Shown here: piece after piece, positions 33,413-42,771 of the stretch | How the letters are laid out: each line of letters begins with the position of its first letter | Position numbering within the stretch: position 1 is the stretch's first letter | Origin: Paenisporosarcina sp050269735 | GTDB lineage: Bacteria; Bacillota; Bacilli; Bacillales_A; Planococcaceae | Length of the DNA: 64,000 nt | Direction: 5' to 3' | Assembly (NCBI RefSeq): GCF_050269735.1 | Contig: NZ_JBNNIX010000001.1 | Span: 806,001-870,000, forward strand | The notes under the pieces: generated by a model | What the model was told of the DNA's origin: nothing | The model's input: only the letters and a program-made list of their open reading frames with translations | The model's database searches: none | Made by a program: the position numbers and the translations under genes

Positions 33413-34513
33413 TCAATGAACCAATTCTAACTTTTTCTTTGATGGGGTTTGATATTTCACATAACCTGAGATGTTCGTCACGTAGTAACCTTCTCCCAGT
33501 CCATATTGGCCACCATGCAAATGATCATAACGATAAACTCTGTATTGCTCACCGGCTTTTAATGTACGAACGTATTCTAGTTGGTTCTCGCTATTGCGCT
33601 TCCATAAGTTAATCGGAGTTTGGATCGTTACTTTTCCAATTTGGCCTTTTTTCATTAAAAGACCTTCCCAATATACTTTAACGGCAGGTTCAGTAGGCTT
33701 AGGCTGCTCAGGTACTTCCACAACTTTTGGTTCCATCACTTTCCAAAACTCATTTGCAATAGCTTCGTATCCTGCCAAACTTAAATGGATATCTTTTGGA
33801 TTTGGAAGATAGAGTGGGTAGTTTTGAGCAATTACTTCTGCTGTAGGTACGAATGTGGAGCCAGTTTGCGCAGAAACTTGCTGGATTGCTTTATTCATTC
33901 CATCTAATATCAATAAAAGTTGTGGTTGCTGTTCTTTAGGCACATAAGGGAAGCTATTGTAGTAGCCCATAATATATACATTTACTGTAGGATTTATCTT
34001 TTTAATTTCACTCACAATTTCTGCCACATTTTTACTTAGTTGTCCAATAATTTGTGGAACCATAGCAGGATCAATTGAAATGGCACCCGTTGTTGTATCA
34101 ATCTTTAATTGCTTGAGTAAATCATTTGCACCGACATCCAGTGTGATGGTGGTTGAATTTTTAATGGTTGCCTTAATACCCAGCACATCAGGTGTGAATG
34201 TATCTTTCTTTACATCATTTCGAATATCAGCCAATACATTTTCAGTAGTGTATCCCGGTACCGCGTATCGTTTATCAAAACTTTTCAAATATCCTAGACT
34301 CTCAAATTTCTCAGCAAGCAGATCGGTATATCCTTTGCCGATTTCTTTATAAGGCGTTTGCCCAGCAGCAAGTGAATCACCTAATGCCACATAATGAATC
34401 TGGGCTTCAGCTGTACTGTTTGCCGAAACCATTGCAGGAATCAAACTAAATCCTACCAATACAAAAGCCAATACTAATGAAAACAATTTTTTACTTCGTT
34501 TAATTATACTCAT
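33413..34513 (-). CDS. Secreted SGNH/GDSL esterase with C-terminal KGQIG-type domain
   Basis: A 366-residue protein with a signal peptide (~1-31, ending VSANS), then a GDSL hydrolase: HYVALGDSLAAGQTP (block I Ser), GYTTENVL (Gly), DVGANDLL (Asn) and DIHLSLAGYEAIANEFW (Asp-His). The last ~85 residues repeat the domain found in 30984 and 39656 (VKVYWEGLLMKKGQIGKV ... YVKYQTPSKKKLEL). It probably acts on surface or extracellular esters. GGAGG precedes the ATG. Confidence 0.88.
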   Translation of the reverse strand: MSIIKRSKKLFSLVLAFVLVGFSLIPAMVSANSTAEAQIHYVALGDSLAAGQTPYKEIGKGYTDLLAEKFESLGYLKSFDKRYAVPGYTTENVLADIRNDVKKDTFTPDVLGIKATIKNSTTITLDVGANDLLKQLKIDTTTGAISIDPAMVPQIIGQLSKNVAEIVSEIKKINPTVNVYIMGYYNSFPYVPKEQQPQLLLILDGMNKAIQQVSAQTGSTFVPTAEVIAQNYPLYLPNPKDIHLSLAGYEAIANEFWKVMEPKVVEVPEQPKPTEPAVKVYWEGLLMKKGQIGKVTIQTPINLWKRNSENQLEYVRTLKAGEQYRVYRYDHLHGGQYGLGEGYYVTNISGYVKYQTPSKKKLELVH

Positions 34514-34675
34514 CTATTACTTTCCTCCCTTTTTAACAACCTATGCGACAGTCTCCTATTAAATATCAAATGGGCACAATAAAAACTTTAATAATGGCGA
34601 AGCGAAGTGACTAGAGGTCTGAAATCTAGTACTCGAGTTCATTATTTGTTTCCCAGTCATACTAACCAAACTTCG

Positions 34676-34702
34676 GAGCTCCCTGTTTAGGGGGCTCTAT
34701 TT
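34676..34702 (+). terminator. Terminator-like hairpin before the amidase gene
   Basis: GAGCTCCC and GGGGGCTC arms around TGTTTA, followed by TATTT. It is located where the in-frame remnant upstream of the amidase begins. Confidence 0.5.
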
Positions 34703-34884
34703 AAATAAATTTCCTAGCAAATAGCTCAGGTGCGATAGATTTCACTGAATATTATAACTATGTGGATGAGTTCATGCTAGTTTCAGCTTTGTGTGGTGTT
34801 TTAGTAAATTTCGAAGCTACGGATTTACAGATACCAGGCGAACTAGAACGTATGAAGCACCACGATAAGACAGGGGGTGAAAAA

Positions 34885-35637
34885 ATGAAAAAAGTTACAT
34901 GGTCAGCTGGACATGGACTATTGACACCAGGCAAGCAAACACCGGATGGCCAAAAGGAGTGGACATTCAACGATAAAGTAGTTCGAGCCGGAATGAGCTT
35001 TCTTGCTCAATATGAAGACGTTGCACAACTAAGACTGGATGACCCAACTGGGTTGCGTGACATTCCATTACAGGAGCGAAGTAACCAGGCAAATGCATGG
35101 GGAACAAACCTACACGTAGATGTACACCATAATGCATTGGGATTTAATTGGGTCCCTTTTGGTTTGGGAATTGAAACATTTGCTATGAAAGGTACTCAAA
35201 ATTATGAGCAGTCTCTGAAACTAGCCAATATTGTACAGCCGCTAATCGTTAAAGCGATGGGATTAAAAGATCGTGGAGTCAAGTCAGCTAATCTCCACAT
35301 GCTTCGGGAAATAAAAGCTCCGGCCATTCTCACGGAAGGCGGTTTTATGGACTCCCAGGTTGATGTTGCAGTGATGAGGAATGATGTGAAATTAAAGGCA
35401 CAAGGCGAAGCGATTGCTCAAGGAATTGCACAGTATTTAGGATTAAAAATGAAGGTGGACGAGCTTGTGGAAAATGAAATTAAATTAACCGTGAATCAGC
35501 AAAAAGACAAGGATGTCTTGGTGCGGCGTGGATACATGGCAAATGATTACAAGGTTATGAGTGGAGAAATGGTTGCGTTGATTACGATTATTGCTGCTTT
35601 AATTCGAGATTTGGAAGAAAACGATGCCTTAAAGTAA
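34885..35637 (+). CDS. N-acetylmuramoyl-L-alanine amidase (Amidase_3), endolysin-like
   Basis: About 250 residues from ATG 34885 (GGGGGTG 7 nt upstream). TWSAGHG (first zinc His), QKEWTFND, VDVHHNALG (second zinc His) and PAILTEGGFMD (catalytic Glu) form the Amidase_3 set. There is no signal peptide, which fits a phage-type endolysin or an enzyme released otherwise. The C-terminal ~60 residues (KMKVDELVENEIKLTVNQQ...) may bind the wall. The reading frame is open upstream to 34705 and looks like a relic of another gene fused in frame. Confidence 0.82.
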   Translation: MKKVTWSAGHGLLTPGKQTPDGQKEWTFNDKVVRAGMSFLAQYEDVAQLRLDDPTGLRDIPLQERSNQANAWGTNLHVDVHHNALGFNWVPFGLGIETFAMKGTQNYEQSLKLANIVQPLIVKAMGLKDRGVKSANLHMLREIKAPAILTEGGFMDSQVDVAVMRNDVKLKAQGEAIAQGIAQYLGLKMKVDELVENEIKLTVNQQKDKDVLVRRGYMANDYKVMSGEMVALITIIAALIRDLEENDALK

Positions 35638-36085
35638 GGAAGAATAATTAGATTCCCGGGATTGATAATCGATAAGATCATTCACCGAAACTTTATCTCG
35701 GTGATCCGATCGGATGATTAGAATACAATATTGAAGTGCCATGAACCTAGTGTTCATGGTATTTTTATTGCTTTGGCACTGTTAAACGAAGTTTTTTGAT
35801 AGTAGCACGCGTCACTCACAGAAAAGAGCCTGGAGCGAATTAGCGGAATGGCTCCCATTCAGGTTTAAGATTAAATGGTTTTGTTTTCGCTACGCTCCTG
35901 TTTGGAAAGTGCCGGGCTAGTTCGAGTTTTTCTTAAAGGCAAGCGTATACAAACAAAAAAATTTTTGGGGAATACGAACTATAATTCTAATTGTATAGTT
36001 GGTAGAATATTACTGTTAGAGTGTAATTGTTTATGTCTAAAAAACTAGTGACCTTACATGCAAGTTGAAGTTAGGAGGAAATCAA
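35638..36085. other. Intergenic region
   Basis: It contains a terminator-like hairpin at 35739-35765 (CCATGAAC/GTTCATGG, then TATTTTTATT) and an imperfect inverted repeat AACTATA/TATAGTT at 35978-36001 that may be an operator for the next gene. No frame was supported. Confidence 0.45.
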
Positions 36086-38179
36086 ATGTTTTGTATTCAT
36101 TGCGGAGCTAAACAAAACATCGGTGCAAAATTCTGCCAAAGTTGCGGAAAAGGGATTTCTGAACAAAAAGAAACGGATGGAATGAAAAAGAAGAGTCGAC
36201 GCTCATTACTGAGATCTTCTGAACACACAACTAGCAATGATCTAGAAAATAACCATGAATTACTTAGACAGTTTGTTGGAGCAAAAGAGGCGGATTTTTA
36301 TCTACAAAAATGGTCTAAAGGGAATCAATCCTGGAATTGGGCTGCATTTTTCCTAGGTGTATTGTGGCTTGGTTATCGCAAGATGTTCAAATCAATCTTT
36401 ATCATGTTGGGAATTTTCTTGCTCATCGATGTAGTGGTTGCATTACTGGGAATTAATGACAACTACCTCAGCAGTTCGATTGGAATTGTTGTTGGAATCA
36501 CTTTGGGTATTTGGGGTAATCATCTTTACAAACAACATGCCATCAAGAGCATTGATTCTTTGAAGGAGAGATACAAGGAAACTGATCTTTTAGACCATGA
36601 AATCCAATTGCGTGGAGGCGGAAGTTGGAAGGGTGTTGTTGCATCTTTTGGCTTAATTATCAGCTATATTATTTTAATGATGGTTATAGTTACTTTTATT
36701 CCTTCCATTAACTCCTCTGAAGAAATCCAAGACGATGAAACCTTGGAAACCTCAATTAGTGAGGAAGACTTGCAGGAAGGGATTAAAGCAGACATTATCA
36801 ATCTTGTGGAGCAAAACATACAGTCACTTGAAAATGAAGATATAGAAGAGTATATGTCCATGATTTATAATAGCAGTGACTCATCCGTGTATAATCAAAC
36901 ACAAGAAATGTTAGAAGAAATGTTTGATTCCTATGATTTATCATATGACATTGGACAAATTGAGTTTTTGTCGGTATCAGATGAAGAAGTAACGATTCGA
37001 TTAACTCAAATCACTACTCTGATAGCGGGAGAAGAGTTTCGCGACAATGAGTCCGTTTTCATACATACACTAAAACCTCAAGAAGGACTTTGGAAATTTT
37101 TCGAAACTGAGGTGGAGACCGTACATTATTATGAAGAGGATAGTGTGTCAACACCTGATAATGGTTCTGCCACTTATGAATCCAATTATATAGCTTTCAA
37201 GGCACCAGAAATGTTTGACTTTTTTTTCTCAGAGAAAATCGACGTCAATAATGATGGAACTTTAGAAACAGTAATTTTTAATGGGGGACCCCAAGAAGGT
37301 GACAGCTACTCTAATGGTAGTGTAGAGATAATTGTAGAGTTCGAAGATGGTGGAAGGACTCCAATTTCAGTTGTTGCAGACGATGCGCCAGTTCTTTATC
37401 TATATGATCTAGACCAAGATGGATGGATGGAACTATTCTATGAAACTGGATACAGAGGAGATACCGTTGATCTATATCAATTCTTCCCCGATGGATTAGA
37501 ATATTCTACGACACTAGTTGGAAGTATTGAGAAATTTAATCCCTATGAGGTAATTACCAACGAAGATACTTATTTTTTCAATGACTCCTTAGAATTGACA
37601 GAGGATGTTGAAACCGAAACTGTCTCTATCTCAGAAACTGCTGCATCCGATGATGTGTCCACTGAGGATGTTGTAGAAGAATCCTCAACTCAAGAACCAG
37701 AAACTGAAAATCACAATTTATCACTTGATATTAATATAGAAGATTTCACTTATCTTTTCTTAGAAAATTATAAGGACAATTTAGAAAAAATAGGCTATGA
37801 AGGTCATCTTAATGGTCAAGAATTTACTTTTGATGACGAAGGGTATTTTAATCTGATACTGAATGATTATGTACAAATAATAGGTAGATATAATCCAGAC
37901 ACACTAGTAACATCGGTTAACGTTATTTCTGCAAATAGCATTCCTGGCATTCCAATCGAAGAAGCAACAGTAATTGCAAACCAAAATGTGTGTGCTGTCT
38001 ATGCAATCATCAACACTTTAGGTGATGGAGATCAGGCTGAGGAAATTCTTCAGAATTTAAAGGATCAGCAATTTAAGGAGTTTAAAGATATCGGTCAATA
38101 TAGTTCCAATAACATAAAATATGTTGAAAGTTCAACTCAAGAAGAAACTGTTTTTAGTGCAATAAATGTAAATGAATGA
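36086..38179 (+). CDS. Zinc-ribbon, DUF2628 and extracytoplasmic multi-domain membrane protein
   Basis: About 697 residues from ATG 36086 (AGGAGG upstream). Domains: N-terminal zinc-ribbon (CIHCGAKQNIGAKFCQSCG), DUF2628-like double membrane segment (NWAAFFLGVLWLGYRKMFKS...), a further helix ~190-215, then an acidic extracytoplasmic NTF2-like region (~225-340), an FG-GAP-like Ca-binding stretch (DVNNDGTLETVIF, LYDLDQDGWMELFY), an acidic linker and a C-terminal globular part. The layout recalls TcaA/YvbJ-like envelope proteins. Function unknown. No partner gene is adjacent. Confidence 0.72.
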   Translation: MFCIHCGAKQNIGAKFCQSCGKGISEQKETDGMKKKSRRSLLRSSEHTTSNDLENNHELLRQFVGAKEADFYLQKWSKGNQSWNWAAFFLGVLWLGYRKMFKSIFIMLGIFLLIDVVVALLGINDNYLSSSIGIVVGITLGIWGNHLYKQHAIKSIDSLKERYKETDLLDHEIQLRGGGSWKGVVASFGLIISYIILMMVIVTFIPSINSSEEIQDDETLETSISEEDLQEGIKADIINLVEQNIQSLENEDIEEYMSMIYNSSDSSVYNQTQEMLEEMFDSYDLSYDIGQIEFLSVSDEEVTIRLTQITTLIAGEEFRDNESVFIHTLKPQEGLWKFFETEVETVHYYEEDSVSTPDNGSATYESNYIAFKAPEMFDFFFSEKIDVNNDGTLETVIFNGGPQEGDSYSNGSVEIIVEFEDGGRTPISVVADDAPVLYLYDLDQDGWMELFYETGYRGDTVDLYQFFPDGLEYSTTLVGSIEKFNPYEVITNEDTYFFNDSLELTEDVETETVSISETAASDDVSTEDVVEESSTQEPETENHNLSLDINIEDFTYLFLENYKDNLEKIGYEGHLNGQEFTFDDEGYFNLILNDYVQIIGRYNPDTLVTSVNVISANSIPGIPIEEATVIANQNVCAVYAIINTLGDGDQAEEILQNLKDQQFKEFKDIGQYSSNNIKYVESSTQEETVFSAINVNE

Positions 38180-38260
38180 AAAATTGGCTAAGCAAAACGA
38201 ATTATATAGGGGCTTAGAGGGGAAATTGCAGAATAGTAATAATTAAATAGTAGCTACAGA

Positions 38261-38304
38261 AAAACGAACGAAAGTGACTTGCTCACTTCGTTCGTTTTTT
38301 CTTG
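38261..38304. terminator. Bidirectional intrinsic terminator
   Basis: AAAACGAACGAAAGTGA pairs with 38282-38298 around CTTGC with one mismatch, T-run follows. Lies between convergent genes. Confidence 0.85.
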
Positions 38305-38354
38305 TATTGGCACAGAGTAATTTTAAGTTGCGATTGTTGAAGCTATTAACTTTG

Positions 38355-39476
38355 TTAGTTATGTTTCTTCAATTCTTTGTTCAGCGCACGTTCCACATCG
38401 TTTTTTCCTAATTGATTGACGGCTGTCCAATAAATGGCCACTTTGGCAGTTGACCACATATCTTCATTTACAATTATTTTTGCTACTTCCTGAGGTTTAA
38501 AGTTTCTATTAATAAGTAAGGAATTTTCCCATTTGCCGGATGAACCTCTACTTCTGATTTTCTGGATTTCTTTTGCTGATTCAGTGACCTCGGCAAAACC
38601 AATCATATTCCATTGGTAATAATCCAAATCTATTCCATAGCCTAAAAATTTAATCATGTCCCTCGTGATAGTAATGCCAAGTTCTTCTTTTGCTCCCCGA
38701 ATAGCAGTATTGAATAAGTCGGGAGGATTGTTGTCCAAGTGAGGATGCACGCCTTCAACAACACTGATGTCCATTTGACTCCCTCTTGTACCACTATATT
38801 CGGTTCGCTGGGTGAAAATAATATCTTGATCGGATGTTATGATAACCAAGCCAATACCGAATCCATTTGCTAAAATCGGTTGTAAAGTTTCCAATCGGTT
38901 ATATGGAATATATTCTTCTGCTATTGTTTTCCCGGACATTAATTGTCGACTTAACTGCATATTTAGAGCCTGAAAAGTAAAATAATCTGTTTTATGGAAG
39001 TTGAATAAAACGGTCATGTCTTCATTATGCTCGGTTCTACTATTGCGGTATTTAACCAAACTATACAAAGGACCATTCCACTTATGTTCCATCCCATTTA
39101 ATTCTTTTAATGCTTCATTATCAGCAATTTCTTTTTTCAATTGTTCCAATTCTTCGGGCAGTTGAATTGGATCATTACTGACTCTACATTCTATATTTTC
39201 GGGTTTTATCTCAGTTAGTCCGTCTCCATCTACTACAAAAAAGTTGGTTGAGGTCTTTCCTATCGTAAATAGGTGGGACTTAAATTCATTTTTCTCAGTA
39301 AATAGCCGCTTATATCTTCTTTTCATGTTTCTCTTCAACTCTCTCAACGAATCGTCAAATATCACACTGACGAGAAGCCCCACAATTGCGCCAATTAAAG
39401 CAGACCACAACTCACTGTTTATTGTATTTATTAAAGCATTCACTGTTTTCACCAATCGGTCACTCCAAATAGTCAT
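38355..39476 (-). CDS. Membrane-anchored Nudix-like protein with a degenerate Nudix box
   Basis: A 373-residue protein with one N-terminal membrane helix (~23-42, SALIGAIVGLLVSVIF), a basic juxtamembrane helix, ~120 residues of unknown fold, and a C-terminal Nudix-like domain: GIGLVIITSDQDIIFTQRTEYSGTRGSQMDISVVEGVH ... DLFNTAIRGAKEELGI. The box normally reads RExxEExG; here it is RGAKEELG, so one conserved Glu is Gly while the metal-binding EE pair stays. It may bind rather than cleave a nucleotide. No ribosome site was clear. Single gene. Confidence 0.65.
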   Translation of the reverse strand: MTIWSDRLVKTVNALINTINSELWSALIGAIVGLLVSVIFDDSLRELKRNMKRRYKRLFTEKNEFKSHLFTIGKTSTNFFVVDGDGLTEIKPENIECRVSNDPIQLPEELEQLKKEIADNEALKELNGMEHKWNGPLYSLVKYRNSRTEHNEDMTVLFNFHKTDYFTFQALNMQLSRQLMSGKTIAEEYIPYNRLETLQPILANGFGIGLVIITSDQDIIFTQRTEYSGTRGSQMDISVVEGVHPHLDNNPPDLFNTAIRGAKEELGITITRDMIKFLGYGIDLDYYQWNMIGFAEVTESAKEIQKIRSRGSSGKWENSLLINRNFKPQEVAKIIVNEDMWSTAKVAIYWTAVNQLGKNDVERALNKELKKHN

Positions 39477-39616
39477 TATGTATTTTTATTTAATAGGAAG
39501 TTGTTATCATTTTATCTTCTTATTGTGTTAAATTCTAACAATCAATAATCGGAATTTCAATATGGTAGATACTATTCTAGGTATAAGGTTATAGTAATTT
39601 AGTATTACTCAAAGGA

Positions 39617-39650
39617 AAATGACTCCAGAGAAATTCCGGAGTCATTTAGT
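39617..39650 (-). terminator. Terminator of the 39656 gene
   Basis: AAATGACTCC and GGAGTCATTT form a 10-bp perfect stem just beyond the stop of the minus-strand gene, with an A-rich plus-strand flank giving a U-tract. Confidence 0.72.
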
Positions 39651-39655
39651 CATCT

Positions 39656-40312
39656 CTACAATTCTAATGAACTTATTACTTTTCCATTATAAAAATATAC
39701 TAATACATAATCTATGCTATAAGAGCCGCCATGAGTGTAGACGTGTTGGTATTTCCATTGCGTTACACCTGGATAGCCGGAGTCCGTCAAATCTCTAATC
39801 ATATAAGGTTTTCCTAATACTGTGTAAACTTTATCATATGTCGTGCCTTGGTAAACTTCCCAACCATCAGAGATCGTTTTAAAACGTTCATGGAACGAAT
39901 AAAACTCATACGGTGTCTGTTCAGTTTCATAAGTCTTCAAGTCCTTCGGTTCTTTGGAATCTACATTATTTTCTAATGCTAGTAGAGCTAATTTATTTTT
40001 AGAAGGAGTTTCGTATTTGATTGATAGGGCCTTTTGAATGAACGTACCTCCACCGACTCCGTATAAACCGCCATGATTATTTTTAAAACTGTAAACACGG
40101 TACTCGTCACCCTTCTTCAACAAACGGACAACTGATAAAGTCTGATCTGCCTTAATTTTATACAAATTGGTGTCTGTCAAAACGATTACTTTCCCCAACT
40201 GTCCAACTTTGAGTTCCGTTTTACCCCACATCACTTTTGCTTCAGCATTGGAGGGAGTAAATACAAGTGAAAATAAGAATAACAATGAAATGACAGAAAC
40301 GATTTTTTTCAT
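39656..40312 (-). CDS. Secreted protein with a KGQIG-type domain
   Basis: About 218 residues from ATG 40312 (GGAGG upstream). Signal peptide to about residue 24 (NAEA). Residues ~25-105 are the domain shared with 30984 and 33413: VMWGKTELKVGQLGKVIVL ... YRVYSF...GGLYGVGGGTFIQ...IKYETPSKNKL. The C-terminal ~85 residues (TTYDKVYTVLGKPYMIRDLTDSGYPGVTQWKYQHV) resemble SmpA/BLIP-like small domains. Probably an extracellular binding protein. Confidence 0.75.
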   Translation of the reverse strand: MKKIVSVISLLFLFSLVFTPSNAEAKVMWGKTELKVGQLGKVIVLTDTNLYKIKADQTLSVVRLLKKGDEYRVYSFKNNHGGLYGVGGGTFIQKALSIKYETPSKNKLALLALENNVDSKEPKDLKTYETEQTPYEFYSFHERFKTISDGWEVYQGTTYDKVYTVLGKPYMIRDLTDSGYPGVTQWKYQHVYTHGGSYSIDYVLVYFYNGKVISSLEL

Positions 40313-40708
40313 AAAAATTACCTCCATTCAGTGTCTAGTTTCAACATTCCAAAGGCAGAATCAAAGAATTAATTTACCTATACAATCTACTATAGAATGG
40401 CAGACCTCCTTCTATTATCTAGATACTCAATTTCTATTAAAATAAGTTCTATAACTTGGTGTACTTATCCTGCAATTGAAAGGGAAGCAATATCTGTTAT
40501 AACTTTTCTAATTGATTATTGTGTCGTAATAATAGAAAAAATATTGTTAAAATTAATATAAACAGTAAATTTAGAATTATTTGTAGTTAAATGTAACGTG
40601 TTTGTTACATAAATGTAAAATAAAATAGGTTTAAAACATGGTAAACTGACTTTAGTTAAATTTTCAGAAATATATTGCAGCCATGCGTATACCGGAGGAT
40701 TCAAATTT
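40313..40708. other. AT-rich divergent promoter region
   Basis: It separates the minus-strand secreted protein from the plus-strand NlpC/P60 gene. It is extremely AT-rich with no supported frame. The region 40560-40640, with repeated TTACAT/ATGTAA words, is a candidate regulatory site for the peptidase gene. Confidence 0.4.
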
Positions 40709-41209
40709 ATGAAATTACAATCTCAGTTCCTTAAAGTCATTTTGATGAGTACAATTGCTTTATTTTTAATGATGGCACCATTTGCAAACCAAACGGATGC
40801 CGCAAGTAATGTCAATTCAACACAAGTTGTATCAAATGCCAATAAATTAATGGGTATTAAATATGTTTATGGCGGTACAACGACTAAAGGCTTTGATTGC
40901 TCTGGATTTATTGGCTATGTATATAAAAAAGTTGGCGTAGCATTACCAAGAACGTCTGCAGGTATGTACGCTACTGGTACTTCAGTTAAAAAGAGTAACC
41001 TTGCGACTGGTGATCTAGTATTTTTCAATACTTTAGGTAAAGGTGTTTCTCACGTAGGGATTTACATCGGTAATGGAAAGTTCATTCATTCTAGATCAAG
41101 CAAAGGTGTTTCTGTTTCAAGCATTAATGATCCTTATTATTGGGGTTCTAAATATGTAGGTGCTAAACGAGTTGCAAAAGTAACTCAAGTAGCTTCATCT
41201 AAAAAATAA
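40709..41209 (+). CDS. Secreted NlpC/P60 cell-wall endopeptidase
   Basis: A 166-residue protein with a signal peptide (to TDAAS, ~33) and a bare NlpC/P60 domain: GIKYVYGGTTTKGFDCSGFIGYVY (catalytic Cys), SHVGIYIGNGKFIH (two histidines) and YVGAKRV. There are no LysM or SH3 repeats, unlike B. subtilis LytE/CwlS. It cleaves D-gamma-Glu-meso-DAP-type bonds in peptidoglycan stems. GGAGG precedes the ATG. Monocistronic, with a terminator after it. Confidence 0.92.
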   Translation: MKLQSQFLKVILMSTIALFLMMAPFANQTDAASNVNSTQVVSNANKLMGIKYVYGGTTTKGFDCSGFIGYVYKKVGVALPRTSAGMYATGTSVKKSNLATGDLVFFNTLGKGVSHVGIYIGNGKFIHSRSSKGVSVSSINDPYYWGSKYVGAKRVAKVTQVASSKK

Positions 41210-41227
41210 AACTTAAAACTTATAATA

Positions 41228-41267
41228 AAGCCTTGACGCATATTGATTGCGACAAGGCTTTTTTTGT
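41228..41267 (+). terminator. Terminator of the NlpC/P60 gene
   Basis: AAGCCTTG and CAAGGCTT with inner pairing, then a run of T. Confidence 0.82.
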
Positions 41268-41395
41268 TTAAGTTAGAGTATATTAGTAGAAAACAATGCG
41301 CTATTTGCATTGGCGAAACTTAGACGGTTTATAATGAGCAGTTAAATGGGAAAAATAATAAGAATACAGGCTTACTGGTAGAGGGAGGACTAGCG

Positions 41396-42058
41396 ATGTA
41401 TATCCGAATAGAATGGGTTTATCGAACACCGAAAGGGACCGAAACCGTCTTTAACTCCGAGGAAATGCCGGTCGCACAAGCAATATTGCTTGCGGAGGAC
41501 ATGGAGAGAACCGGACGCGCAAAAAAAATGACCTTCATTGATCGGTTTGATGCAACGTGGACAGTAAAGGAAATGAAGGGTTATTTAAAAGGATTAGAAA
41601 CCGAAGCACATAACATCAAAGTATATTTCGACGGCGGCTTCGACATTGAAACCAGCAGATCGGGCTTGGGTTGCGTTATTTATTATGACCAAAGTGGAAA
41701 GTCGTACAGGTTGCGACGGAATTCACCATCTGCCGAGCTCATATCAAATAACGAAGCTGAATATGCGGCGCTTTATTTGTGCCTGCAGGAACTGGAGCTT
41801 TTAAATGTCCACCATCTCCCAGTGCTGTTCATCGGTGACTCGCAGGTGGTCATTAACCAAATGAACGGGGAGTGGCCGGCGCTCGAGTCGAACTTATCCA
41901 AGTGGGCAGACAGAATTGATGATAAGCTGAAACGCCTCGGTATCCAACCAGAGTACAAACTGGTCCCGCGAAAATCGAATGCAGAAGCGGACAGGTTGGC
42001 TACACAAGCACTGAATGGGACTGAAATAACGGCTACCAGTGAGATAAAAGCAGAGTAG
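41396..42058 (+). CDS. RNase HI-like protein (YpeP-like)
   Basis: A 220-residue protein. Residues ~1-70 are an unrelated N-terminal region (WVYRTPKGTETVFNSEEMP). Then comes an RNase H fold: VYFDGGF (Asp), SNNEAEYAALYLCL (Glu), LFIGDSQVVINQMNG (Asp) and RKSNAEADRLATQAL (Asp). All four acidic catalytic positions are present. The closest known type is the reverse-transcriptase-like YpeP/YpdQ group of Bacillales, which may cut RNA in RNA-DNA hybrids. GGGAGG precedes the ATG. A terminator follows at 42096. Confidence 0.85.
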   Translation: MYIRIEWVYRTPKGTETVFNSEEMPVAQAILLAEDMERTGRAKKMTFIDRFDATWTVKEMKGYLKGLETEAHNIKVYFDGGFDIETSRSGLGCVIYYDQSGKSYRLRRNSPSAELISNNEAEYAALYLCLQELELLNVHHLPVLFIGDSQVVINQMNGEWPALESNLSKWADRIDDKLKRLGIQPEYKLVPRKSNAEADRLATQALNGTEITATSEIKAE

Positions 42059-42095
42059 GGAAACAGACAGTGAAAATTCCGTACCAAATATAGGA

Positions 42096-42130
42096 GCGAC
42101 CGAAATGTTATCTTCGGTCGCATTTTTTTG
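42096..42130 (+). terminator. Intrinsic terminator
   Basis: GCGACCGAA and TTCGGTCGC form a 9-bp stem, then seven T. Same stem family as 15081. Confidence 0.85.
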
Positions 42131-42318
42131 TATAGAATTAGTAGGATAAGTTGGAGTGTATATATGAAGAGAATAGAAGATTTTTTATCAGCAAGGTGAT
42201 AATCCATAAGAACATCGTCAGTGAATGTATAATATATACTGCGACTAAACACGATTTGTGTAAAAATAGGAAATAGTATAAACATCGAATCGCTCATAGA
42301 AACGAAGGGAGAGACATT

Positions 42319-42768
42319 ATGAAGATACATACAAGCCGTTTTGGTGAAAGAGAAGTAGCTGATAGCAGTATCATTACATTCGATAAAGGGATTCCAGGAT
42401 TTGAGGAATTTAAAAAATATGCATTATTGCCGGCAGATGAAAACGAGGAATCCCCATTCTTTTTCCTGCAATCGATAGAGGAAGAAGCAGTGAACTTCTT
42501 TCTAGTAGATCCTTTCTCGTTTTTTAAGGAATACGACATTAAACTAGAAGAACAAATGGTAGATAGACTTGAATTGAAAGATCCAACTGATGCAATCGTC
42601 TTAACAACGGTTACAGCAAAGGGTGAAATTAAGGATGCGACAACTAACTTAAAAGCACCGCTTGTCATCAATAACAATAGACAACTTGGCATGCAGATTG
42701 TTTTGGATAACAAAGACTATTTAATTAAGCAGCCTTTATTCCAAGGTGCTGAAGCAAGGCAGGTGTAG
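42319..42768 (+). CDS. fliW: Flagellar assembly factor FliW
   Basis: A 149-residue FliW: ITFDKGIPGFEEFKKYALLP, SPFFFLQSIEEEAVNFFLVDPF and LKAPLVINNNRQLGMQIVL match the family throughout. FliW binds free flagellin (Hag) and, when Hag is exported, binds CsrA and relieves repression of hag mRNA. AAGGGAG lies upstream. It is directly followed by csrA (3-bp gap) and hag, so all three parts of the switch are adjacent. Confidence 0.95.
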   Translation: MKIHTSRFGEREVADSSIITFDKGIPGFEEFKKYALLPADENEESPFFFLQSIEEEAVNFFLVDPFSFFKEYDIKLEEQMVDRLELKDPTDAIVLTTVTAKGEIKDATTNLKAPLVINNNRQLGMQIVLDNKDYLIKQPLFQGAEARQV

Positions 42769-42771
42769 CAG

